A DNA stretch of 64,000 nt from contig NC_091674.1 in NCBI RefSeq assembly GCF_042453785.1, forward strand, positions 7,184,001-7,248,000. Direction: 5' to 3'. Under the pieces are notes generated by a model. It had not been told where the DNA came from. It made no database searches and saw only the letters and a list, made by a program, of their open reading frames with translations. A program made the translations under genes and the position numbers. Positions 23,853 through 33,690 of this stretch are shown here, one piece after another (the first letter of the stretch is position 1; each line of letters starts with the position of its first letter). Source of the DNA: Malus domestica. Lineage: Eukaryota > Streptophyta > Magnoliopsida > Rosales > Rosaceae.

Positions 23853-24485
23853 GGGCTCTAAACTATTGTTCAGTGTTTATCTGTACTGGTTTGTCTTACG
23901 GAAGTATTATTTTAAATTTGTTGTGTGCTTGAGGAGGTCTATCTTTTATTCTGTCCTCAAATTGGTCTGTCTTTGGAATGGAAAGATAAAAATTTCGTAA
24001 ATGTTTTGATATTTTTGACACGATTTATACTTGGGATTTATATTTTTCAAAGTTTGTAAAAGTACTTGACCTGTGATGAGTTCCTTTGTATACCTTATTA
24101 AATAAGTTACATATTTTTTCGTGAATAATTGTGTGTTTGATCTGGTACTAGAACAAGAATGCTGTTTGAAATTTTGTTGGCGTGCTAAGTGAAACTACCA
24201 CTACTGAGGCTTTGGAGGAATGGTGTCAAAACCCATCAAATTTTCCCATACTTATTGCTTCATTTATTTTGTTAAGCTTTATTTGCCTCATTCTTCACCT
24301 GTGATGGTTTCATCAATATTGGTAACATAGGATAATTTCATGTTTTTTTCTTTTGGTTTTACGGCATTTTTCCTCGCTTCAAAATCTTATAGGCTTCATA
24401 AATTTACTTACATTTGTTGGGATTCTAATCTTTTTACTGAAATTGTTTTGGTCCCTGCTAAACACTGAACAATAGTTTAGAGCCC
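23853..24485. repeat. inverted repeat with 25-bp perfect arms
   Basis: Bases 23853-23877 are the exact reverse complement of 24461-24485 (arm GGGCTCTAAACTATTGTTCA and five more bases). Weaker complementarity continues inside: around 24055-24090 against 24488-24525, both with a 'tacttga ... tgatgag' pattern. Spacer about 580 bp. It may be a nested foldback element in the Helitron candidate. Confidence 0.75.
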
Positions 24486-25489
24486 AAGTCAAGTATTTTT
24501 ACAAGGGACTCATCACATTTCAGCAGCTTTGAGAACCGACCAGTAAAGATTATGGTAATTCACTAATTTAAACATAAACCAGCTTTGAGAGTGATACTCA
24601 CCCATTGTCTGTTTTCCTTGCGAGCATATTTTCTACCCAAAGTTTCCCAAACTGTTCTCAAACCGCTGTATCGGCATATCTTACCAACTTCTAATAGTCT
24701 CTGGTGCTAGAACATCTTCTAACGTCATTCTAAAAAAAATAGATTGATACGTAAAGACATCTAAAAGCAGGTAAGTAAACAGTTTAATGAGGACGAAATT
24801 CAGAAGTAGACCCAAATTGTCAGATATTCCTTGGGAGTAAGCATTGTTCGTTTTTAATCACAAATGGTAGCTGAAATTATCTTATTTATTACCACCATTG
24901 ATTTGAATTTGTAATACACAATGTTTAAATCATTTGATCGTTAGTTAGTTAAATTTAATACTGGTAGTTTGGTTGTGATCGAATTGATCCAATCTCAAAA
25001 AGTGTGACATGTGAGGTGATAACAGACTAACAGAGGAGAATGAGTTGACACTTCTGTGTTTGATTTACAAATTTTGGCTAATGCTTGCCTTTTTTTTTGC
25101 TTCCTGGTGATATATATCTGCCTTTTTCTTTTTCCTGATGAGACTGCAGGTTTTGGATTTACTGATCTTCGATTCCGCCTCCCCTCTCCTCTACCTGACC
25201 CTCCTTGAGGGACGGATGGACAGGGGGAGAGAGAGAGGGCAGAGAGCATGCCCTGCGTTTTTTGGGGTTAACGGGTTACCCCACGGGGTTGCTGAGCAGA
25301 GGATGTCTGAGGGAGGTATGGGAGATGAGAGGGTTTTCAGTTTTGTCCTCTGATTCAACAGGTAAAACACTGTTCAGAAATCATTGTTTATTGTTTGGTT
25401 TTCCATTTGCTTTGTTTGTAAAACTGTGATTGACATTTTTTCTTAAAAAGGGAATGAGAAAATAAAATGGGCAGTACCTTATTTTGCAG

Positions 25490-26106
25490 GAGAAGATTTC
25501 TGATGAGTTAGATAAGAGAGCGAAGAAGTTTCTTAGAGGAGCAGAAGCAAATTTGGAGGTATGGCCTAGAAACTTTGAGTTTTCATGAAACGTATACATG
25601 TTTATTTGTCACTGCATCTTGGATTTTGTGTTTTCAGGGCTTGAAAGATAAGAAATTGAAGGGTTAACTTGCTGTTAGAGAAGAATTGTATGGAAAATCT
25701 GCACAAGCTGCTGCCAAGGCTGAGAAGGTGATTTGTTTTCCATAATGTGATATGTTGGTCTGTTCAAACTTTAATGGAAGGAAAAAGAATCTTACATAGA
25801 GTGATGCTTAAGCAGTAGACTAGATTTTGTACTCTCTTTTCCAGTCGTGTACTGTTGTATTACATTTTTCTCTGATTTATTGGATTTAGTTTATACAAGC
25901 GATCTTCTACATGAAATCTTGCTTCTTCTGTTCTTTTAGTCCATGTAATACTGATAACAATTGATTTGAATGTTTGTTTTGTTTTTTTATCAGAATTATC
26001 AGTGGCTTCTACCAAGTGAGGGAGGCTATTTGGAGACTGAAGGCATAGAGAAGACATGGAGGATCAAACAAGAATCAATTGCTCTGCACCTATCAATGCC
26101 GCCAAA
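25490..26106 (+). pseudogene. UTP7: UTP7 (WDR46-type U3 snoRNP protein) gene fragment
   Basis: Three consecutive exons with GT-AG borders: 25490-25558, 25638-25727 and 26003-about 26106. They encode, in order, a stretch ending LRGAEANLE, then LKDKKLKG-stop-LAVREELYGKSA, then WLLPSEGGYLETEGIEKTWR. I recognise the N-terminal part of plant U3 small nucleolar RNA-associated protein 7, a WD-repeat protein needed for 18S rRNA processing in the nucleolus. Homology stops after about 80 residues, before the WD repeats. Codon 10 of the middle exon is TAA (25665-25667) where Gln is expected. This is a captured 5' fragment, not a gene. Confidence 0.75.
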
Positions 26107-26445
26107 TGGTAATAATGCTTCCCTCTCTTCTCTCTGCCTCTCTATATGTATATATTTATCATTTTCTAGATGGAATAATCCATTGATCATCCAAGTGGCT
26201 GCTCGATTTTGCATCTTCTCATTCCCAATTGAAGTGGCTGTTCAATCCATACTAGCTAGATACATTTGAATCGGTTAATTATTGTTGCTGACAATATATG
26301 ATATCTAATGTAATTGATTCATTCAATTTTTCATACCTGGATTTAATTCTTTCTAATCAGTGCTGCAAAATCTGTATTGCAAGCTATTTTTTCCGAGAAA
26401 CAATCAGATTATTGGATCTAAGTTGCTAATTGTTTTAATTTTGAG

Positions 26446-26522
26446 GCTTCAATAAAATCAGCACCCACAACTGGAGAAGTCAAGAAGCCTGACTGCTACT
26501 GCCCTGGAATCGTCCCTCTTCA
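26446..26522 (+). pseudogene. histone H3 (H3.3-type) exon fragment
   Basis: Translates to IKSAPTTGEVKKPDCYCPGI and a few more residues, matching the H3 core around K27-K37 (KSAPTTGGVKKP...YRPGTVAL) with several substitutions (G to E, H to D, R to C, T to I). Borders look like splice sites: upstream TTTTGAG, downstream CAGTAAGT. Plant H3.3 genes have an intron at this place. Histone H3 hardly tolerates change, so this copy is a nonfunctional captured exon. Confidence 0.75.
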
Positions 26523-27639
26523 GTAAGTTTTCAACACAATATAGTTCAAATCCTCTGAATCATGTTCTTGAATTTTACTATATGTATTTTGTTCTTTGCA
26601 TTTTGTTATCTGAACTCTATTCTTTGAATTTGGTTACCTGAATCGTGCCTAATATTTGATGTGGCCAGTGGCTTTGTATGGTTGGCTGGTGTAATTTGGG
26701 AGTGTTTTTAGTTAATGGGAGACGGGACAAAGGTGTGAGGCAGCGAAGTCAAGTGGGATTAGGAATTTAGGATAGTAGAGTATTTGCTATTTATGGGATT
26801 AGAAGTCTTTCTTTATTTTTGTCTTGGTGCAATGAAAAAAAAAAGGGTGAGTAATTTTAACTCCAGTTTAATGTAATAACATGTGAATTTTTCTCATTAT
26901 TGCTTTTTTCCATTCTATTAAAACAACCTTTGATTTCTTTGATAGTGCCTTTTTCTATCTGTGCTATTATAATTGTTCTCAGCTATATTGGAACTAAATT
27001 TTTCGTGATGCTCTTTCCTTTTCTTCTTAGTGAAAAAACATACTAAAGTAACAATGCAATCGTGGTGGGAATAAGCGTTCTCAGCTATGTATGGATGTGT
27101 GATATGAATTAGGTGGATGATGTTGAAGCATCTCAATAAAAAAAAAAGGATCTTAGATATTATACATTAATCCATAATGAATTTGTTGTCCGCCTTGCAT
27201 CAAAGGTGAGAAAGGCCTTCTTTATTTCGGCCTCAATTATTAATTGAAAACTCATTCATATTTTTTCATAGAACTTCCGTCATTATGCGCTGCTATTTAA
27301 TTGCTCTTTTTGGGTTTTCTAGCCGAAAAGTCAGTCAGTGTATATTTAATTTAGTTCCCCTAATTTTCTTTTTAATTCATTTATTTTTTGTTTTGTTGGG
27401 TGATGCAGTTTGATCAAATCGGGTTGAATTGAATAATCCTTGAAGTGACAAGAAGGAACTGACTAAGCAAGTAATAATTCTTAATTACGTACATGTTTTC
27501 ATTTTAATTTATGATTTGATTGGCCCTTTCTTATATAAATTTTGAGCTCCATAATCATTGGACCATTGACATGTTATGAGTGCTGATTAGTTTATATGTG
27601 TAAATATAGTGTATAGGTGTTAAGTACTTCAGATGTTAT

Positions 27640-28301
27640 TGACGATCTCAGAAGGGAAGGGGCATCCCCTTCTTCTTCTCCTTTTTCTTTTCTCTTGAAT
27701 TCTCTCTCAAAAAACTAAACCACGGCCGCCAGTTTTCTTATCCCTAATCGCCGATCTCCTCAGGTTTGCACCAAGCCAGCGAAGGAATCAGTGGAACGGA
27801 GCTCAGACTGTCAGAGGTATAAATTCACATCCTTAATTTTTTTATTTTATTAATTTCAACCGGATCTGAGAAATTCTAAGCCATGGATCTATGTATAGTG
27901 TGTGTTGAATCTCTAAGCATCTCTATTTTTTTTTTCATCAAATGGTCTCTATAGTGTCTGTGTATTTGTGCATCCATGTATGAATATGATCTCTGCAAGC
28001 TTATTATTGTCCTGGGAAACCACCTAAATTATCGATTCCTTACTTTCTATGTACAATGTTATCAAACTCTAATTTCAAATTTTCTGATTTTGGGGTGGAG
28101 GGAGTGCTAATATAGTAATTTTCAGGTATTTTGGTTCTTTGCTGGATTTTTTTTGGGTAACTTTGTGATTTGCAGTTGATTTTAGGAATTGATTTATGGG
28201 TTTGGTTTGAATGCACTGACATAAGTTATTGTTTCTGTTAATGCAGATGATGGAAATTGACCCTGAGTTCAAACTGAAACGATATGATTATTTTCGTTAT
28301 G
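27640..28301 (+). pseudogene. unidentified captured 5' gene piece (leader exon plus first coding exon)
   Basis: 27640-27816 looks like a 5' UTR exon: pyrimidine-rich (CTTCTTCTTCTCC), ending TCAGAG before GTATAA. An exon at 28247-28301 follows, starting right after a splice acceptor with ATGATGGAAATTGACCCTGA and ending G before GTGAGA; it encodes about 18 residues, MMEIDPEFKLKRYDYFRYG. I do not recognise the source gene. Confidence 0.4.
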
Positions 28302-30329
28302 GTGAGAACTCAGAACCCTTTCTTAAACTTTCATGTTTTTGGAATTGAGAAATTGGGTTAATTTTATGATGATTCACCAAGAATTTGTCAATCATTTTAA
28401 TGCATATGAGATAGGGTTTCTGCTTTGTAGGATCTGTTTTTGGTTTTTAGATATTGCTTGATTTGGTATTGTCAAATTGTATATGAATTTCCATGTTCAC
28501 TTTGTCAGTATAAATTTCCAAGATTGTCATTCGATTCTAAAGACATACATTGAACGATACATATTCCAAGATTGTTGTTGGACAATCAAGCAAATCAAGA
28601 TTATCATTTGTCAAGATTGTTTTTAGAAAGTAATTTCTCTGATCAAATCAAACAAATCAAGCAAAGTGAACATGGTATATGAATTTCCAAGATTGTCAGT
28701 ATGAAACGATACATTAATGCTTGATTTGGTATGGCTTTTCTTCACAATTTAAATGTAAGAAGCTTTTAATTTTTCTGGATTCAATTTTAAATAAGATTCT
28801 GTTATGGGTTGTTAATCAAGCATTGAATTGGTTTTGGAGTTTTCGTTTGATCAGAGAGATAGTGTGTTTTTTTTGGTGAAAGTTTTAATCGGTGAGATTT
28901 TTAGTTAGGCTATGTTGTGGGTTTTGGCAAATTTCTAGCGTGTTTATGCACGTGGTTTTGATTATAGACTTGGAAGAAAATGGGATTGAGGGTGAGGGAA
29001 AAACGGCGGAGAAAGCATGGAAAAGAGATTTGGGATTAGGGATAGGGAAACAGAGGAAAAGAATATGATAGAGGAATGGGTTCAGTTCATTTTCACTATT
29101 TTTTTAACTGATTTGGGATTTTGTTTGGGTTTGAGGCCATCGTTGGCGTTAAGGCGTTTATTGTCACACCGTGTGTGTTTTTTGCTAACTTTTATTGGTA
29201 ATTTTTATGTTCTTGCGATTTTGTGTGGTAGGGTTTCTAAATTTTATCCTTGATCATTTGGTTTTTTTAATTTACGATTTTACTGATTTTCACGTATTTG
29301 TTGTGCAATCTCTTCTTTATTTTCTCTGCAGCACAATGCATTTATGAAATTTCTCATTTTGATGAGTGGGATCGCCAGTTTCCTCCACCTTTTATGTTGC
29401 TCACCGCTTCACTGCAAACAAGATTAAACCAGATCCCTTCCAAGTTTCAGCCACCGCTACCACCAGGACCTCAGCTATCTTTCCATTGTTCCTCAAAACT
29501 TTCATATTGGTACATAAGCTCAACTCTGATTCTATTTCAAACCCAAAGATTGATTATGTTTACTCTTTTTTCTCTGTTATTTAGTAAACTTTCCCAACCG
29601 TCACAAAATGATTTATAAGATTAGGAATTGATAGAACAGTAGTTGTTAAACATTGTGGCATTTGAAAGTCTTTATGTGATTAAGATGTGTATTTGTTTTA
29701 ATTACAATTTAGGTGATGGAAAATTTAAATTTAATTTGTGCATGTTTCGTTTTTTTTCTACCCAGCTAACAATCTGTTGCTTGGAGTTCATCCTTTTGAT
29801 TGTACACTAGCTCTTGATGTCAGCTTAATTGAATGTAAATGAAATCCAACTCTTATCTTATCATCTCACCTATCTCTTGGTTATTTGAATTCTCTAGAGA
29901 TGCCTGTTTTGATTTGTGATTTTGTTGGATTTAGTCTGGTGAAATGTGTTTATCTGCATTGGTTCATTTTAGGGTGTGACTCTGTTCACGTCTGGGGTTG
30001 ATGAAATTGTTTAGTGTGATGCTTTTTCTTTGTTTGTATTAATTGAGTTTACAATGTATTTTAAAGCCTGAATTATAGATTTGTTTTCCGTATTGAATGT
30101 CAAATTATAAGTGTATAGATACAAAAAATAATTTAGTGTATGTATTTTTATGTGTGTTTGTTCCCTTTGTCCCTTTCTCTTCTTCTTTTGCTTCGGTGGC
30201 TGAAGCAATTGGGACATTGGTCAGAACCCCTTTCTTCCCATTTTTGTTTATGCTAATTTGAATCGGTTATGTGTGTGTATATATATTTTTTGAATCCTTA
30301 TCAAAGTTGGTTTCTTTAATGAAATGCAG

Positions 30330-30497
30330 AGGCTACTCAGAAGGAATTGAGGAGGAGAGGGAAGGTTTTGCCGTCGAAAAAGTCATCTCGGATGGCTGCT
30401 GAGGGCTTGCTGGCTCTAGCTCAGAATGAGAACAAGGCTGTTATTATTGAACTTAACTGTGAGACTGACTTTGTTGCTCGATATCTTTCGATACTTG
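30330..30497 (+). pseudogene. mitochondrial elongation factor Ts exon fragment
   Basis: One exon between TGCAG and GTAAGT. It encodes ATQKELRRRGKV, then KKSSRMAAEGLLALAQNEN and VIIELNCETDFVAR. These are hallmarks of EF-Ts, the GDP-GTP exchange factor of organellar EF-Tu; ELNCETDFVAR is the conserved contact motif. The residues after FVAR diverge, consistent with a short deletion at the end of the exon. The flanking exons of an EF-Ts gene are not found nearby. Confidence 0.82.
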
Positions 30498-31126
30498 GTA
30501 AGTGTGACTGATATGATTCCTCCATATTTTTTAAGTTCTATTTGATTAGTTGCTATTATAAGTATATGGTTGCGTACTTAATTTCAGTCGTCCTTTTTTC
30601 CCCTTATTTCTTCTTCCTCTGCTTTGCTTTTGCTGCTTCTTTTTCTTCTTCCCCCTTTTTTCCCCCCTCTCTTGCTTTATTTCTTCCGATATTCTCTCTC
30701 TCTTGCTCTCTTCAAAATCCCACAACAGTCTTTGGAGTTGGAGGCTTTTGCTATGTTGGGTTTTTTTCCAATAACTCAAAGGGCCGAAAGGTATTCCCTT
30801 TTCATAATCTTCTCTCACAATTTCTTTAGGGTTAATTTCAATTTTCTTATGCCATTTGCAGTGGTGCTTTTTAGGGTTTAACTATTTGATTTCACAGATT
30901 CATTAGACACAGTAAATAGGTACATTTTAAATTCGTATTTCATAACTTGGTTGCTTGATAGTACTGCCACTGTTCATCGGCTTCTCCTACGAGACAACAG
31001 GGGTATGCAGAGATCATAATAGATGGGTTTTTTTTTTTTTTTTTTTTTAAATATCTTTTACATAATGCTCTTAAATTTCAACATCTTATTTATAACAATG
31101 TTGCCAAAATGCATTCTGATTATCAG

Positions 31127-31190
31127 GTATATCACTATGGAAGAACTAGAGCAAGTCCTCCTCGAATACGGCTTACATGGTGAATTTTAA
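31127..31190 (+). pseudogene. calcium-dependent protein kinase EF-hand exon fragment
   Basis: After an acceptor (TTATCAG) the exon reads YITMEELEQVLLEYGLHG and stops at TAA 31188-31190. YIT-EELEQAL is the exit helix of an EF-hand in plant CDPKs. Only about 20 residues remain; no kinase domain is present. Confidence 0.6.
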
Positions 31191-31330
31191 TCTTTCCAGG
31201 TACACCCATATCTATATCCTAAACAACTGTTATTATGTATCAATTTGTTAGAGTCAACAAATGTTAAAGTCAATTTATATAATTTATTTTTTGCTTTCCA
31301 GGTACAACCATATCTCACTTCCTCTGGTAC

Positions 31331-31355
31331 TCTCTCTCTCTCTCTCCCTCTCTCT
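31331..31355. repeat. (TC)n microsatellite
   Basis: Imperfect TC run inside the Helitron candidate. Confidence 0.9.
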
Positions 31356-32439
31356 CTAAAATCTCTGTTGGGTTTCTACCAATATGTCAATTTGTATAAT
31401 TTATTTTTTGATGTGAGACTTGGTGCATTTGATTTGGGTTATGGTTTTGAGATGTTATTTGGGAGATTTCATTTTTGAGTTGGATTCATGGTTTTTGCTT
31501 AAGATCTTTTTTTTTTCCTTCTGTTTTTTTCCTCTTTTGGTCGCTTTAGCTTGCTGTGCATGTGATATTTTCTTCCATGTCCAATATTATCCAAATTCAT
31601 TACTGCATTTCAAGAGCTTGCGACTTATAACTTCGCTCCCAACTCCCAAGTGAGTCTTAGATAGCAAATCACCCTAATCGGCACACTCTAATCGATTACA
31701 AGTTTTCAGATCCTAAACACTTTGAAAGGGTTTCCAGAAAAGACATCTTTCCAAAGGCAAGTAGTGACACTGTCAATTTCCTCAACCAATCTTCACTGGA
31801 ATTTTCTTCGTCATCCTATATATTGCAGCATTAACACATTTGATAAGAAAATTTTAGTTTCTGGTCACTTAAGATGGCAGGAAAATGAACACAATAAATT
31901 ATCCATGGTCTTTATCATGCTAGCTGACAACTGGAAAGTGCCTGAAGTTATTAGTTATTAAACTCTTCCTTTTTGTTTGAAATGCTGGTGGTGTTAGACA
32001 AACGGGATAAAAGAAATGGTTGTTGCCCTGTATTTTACTTTTTTGGTTGGCAAGAAGCATATTCAGTTGATTCAATTTATTCTTTTACTTTCTATGACAA
32101 AGCAATCCTTTCCAGTCCATTGGTATCAAAGTTTTTTTTTTGAACCAGCATTCGTGGTATTTTATTGATTCACTACCCGATTTAATAAAACTCATAATTT
32201 AATTTTATGGATTTTTGGCGCCTGATTTTGGTTTTTGATGTTTTCACAGTGATCGACTTCTTTGGTGTTCATTTTTTTATGTTTTCTCAGTGGTACGGTG
32301 ACTACCAGAATTACTGGGTTTTCGATTTTATTAGAATCAGTTTTTAAGTCGCCGGGTGTGTATCCTTCTTGATTAGTTTTGTTTTAATCTCATAATCTTT
32401 GTTTCTTTCATCGCTAAATTTTGAACTTAAAACATGCAG

Positions 32440-32486
32440 ACTCTAAGGGACAACATCCATCAAGAGTATTGTCATGTTGTCGAGAG
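32440..32486 (+). pseudogene. probable SYP12-type syntaxin exon fragment
   Basis: A 47-bp exon between ATGCAG and GTGAGT translates to TLRDNIHQEYCHVVER. Plant plasma-membrane syntaxins (SYP121/122 type) have LR..IH.EYR.VVERR just before the SNARE region. The match is short and from recall, so the assignment is tentative. Confidence 0.45.
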
Positions 32487-32924
32487 GTGAGTTTTTACAG
32501 ATTTGAACCCCTCATCTTCCTTCTGTTTCTTCTGTAACTTATGGAAACAGGCATCCTACATCTTTTTTGTCTTGAACATTAGTGCTTGAAAGATTAGTTG
32601 TTGAAACAAGAACAACACACTTTTTTTGCTTTTTTGTTTAGCTGTTAAAACACGTGCTTGGCCTGTAGGACATATTTTGCCGTCTTAACTTGAAGGGCAA
32701 TATAAGTGTTAAATGCATGTTACTTCTGTTTCTCAAGGAAACAGAGTATTTTTTTGCAACTATACCTTTTGTAATCAGTTCGGTTGAATCTATATAAAAG
32801 TCGAACTGCTTATCTTACCGACACATTTTACTCATCTATCACTTTTGTTCGTTCTTGATTATGTTGAAATTTTTTTTCAGGTTAAATGTCTTAATTCATG
32901 TGGTTAAGGCTGGTGCATTCAAGT

Positions 32925-32954
32925 CCCGCAGCAACGCGCGGGCATTTTTGCTAG
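32925..32954 (+). promoter_or_regulatory. Helitron 3' terminus (hairpin plus CTAG)
   Basis: CCCGC at 32925-32929 pairs with GCGGG at 32938-32942 around the loop AGCAACGC. Eight bases later CTAG ends the element, and the flank begins with T. In known Helitrons this hairpin ends rolling-circle strand transfer. Confidence 0.8.
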
Positions 32955-33690
32955 TTTTAAACTATTATAATCTACATTTTAATCTAGGTTAAGAGAAGTT
33001 TAAGCTTAAACTCGGGTGAAGACGGATACACTGTCTTAACTAATTGGCATAATAGTTGACGAGTTTGAGATGTATCACTGTTACTGTTTTGAAATGTGGC
33101 CCTCCCGTGCTGTATATGATTCTGACCCCTCTGATTGAAATTACAGGGGATACCCGTGTCTTAAATGTCGGTGGGGATGTAACAATGATGATAGCATTAG
33201 CAATATTGAAATTCAGAAGGAACTCACCCGAATATTAGAATAGTTTGGAATATCACTTTGATAAAAAAAAGGAAGAAATGAGCCTTCTTTAGGTGAATGA
33301 ATAGATATACTTTTTTCTTTTTGTGAGTAAACAGAATTTGATTTTGATATGAAAGATATTGGGGGAGGGGGATCCGAATCTAGTATAGAGGAATCCTTTG
33401 CTGTGCGATTCTTATTTACTTGAGCTACAAGTCTCTTTCAATGAGTAAACAAACTTTGTTTGGTCCTTGTGATTGATTTTTTGTCTATCCTTTTGGTTTG
33501 GAGTTGAGAAATGAACGCAAGGCTCTGTGACTGAGACGACCTTTAAATAGAGTAGTCATAAGCTTGCTCTTCATTGCATTTTTTGTGACGCACTCAACGC
33601 GCTCAGTGTAGCGCCGTATTGATTTTGTCGCATGGGAAATGTTGCGTAAAAGTCTCCGGTTGATGACCCATAACATTGTCCAATTTGCAG
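32955..33690. other. spacer between Helitron candidate and the coiled-coil gene
   Basis: AT-rich, with a GGGGGAGGGGGATCC stretch at about 33361. It should contain the promoter or first noncoding exon of the gene starting at 33691, but no clear TATA box or exon is identifiable. If the Helitron landed in the promoter, the original promoter may be displaced. Confidence 0.5.

Larger units (their letters stand above)
22405..32954 (+). mobile_element. Helitron candidate carrying captured gene fragments
   Basis: The right end is diagnostic: CCCGC...GCGGG hairpin (32925-32942), eight bases, then CTAG (32951-32954) before a T. This is the canonical Helitron 3' end (hairpin, CTRR, inserted 5'-A^T-3'). 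The left end is placed at (T)TCTAAAGTAGGGGGG near 22405 because GGGGGGAGGG...GGCACTGTTCACC resembles plant Helitron 5' ends; this boundary is less certain. No replication-initiator/helicase ORF is seen, so the element would be non-autonomous. Inside are spliced-looking exon fragments, all on the plus strand, from at least four recognisable unrelated genes (UTP7, H3.3, EF-Ts, CDPK) and a probable fifth (syntaxin). Multi-gene, same-strand capture with introns retained is typical of Helitrons. Confidence 0.62.

Noticed and set aside
29017..29618. 78-aa and 106-aa plus ORFs inside the Helitron candidate
   Set aside because: No family recognised. An acceptor-like site at about 29330 suggests another captured exon, but the translation could not be assigned in any frame.
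30542..30881. Overlapping ORFs on both strands
   Set aside because: Produced by a CT-rich/GA-rich low-complexity stretch in an intron-like region after the EF-Ts exon.
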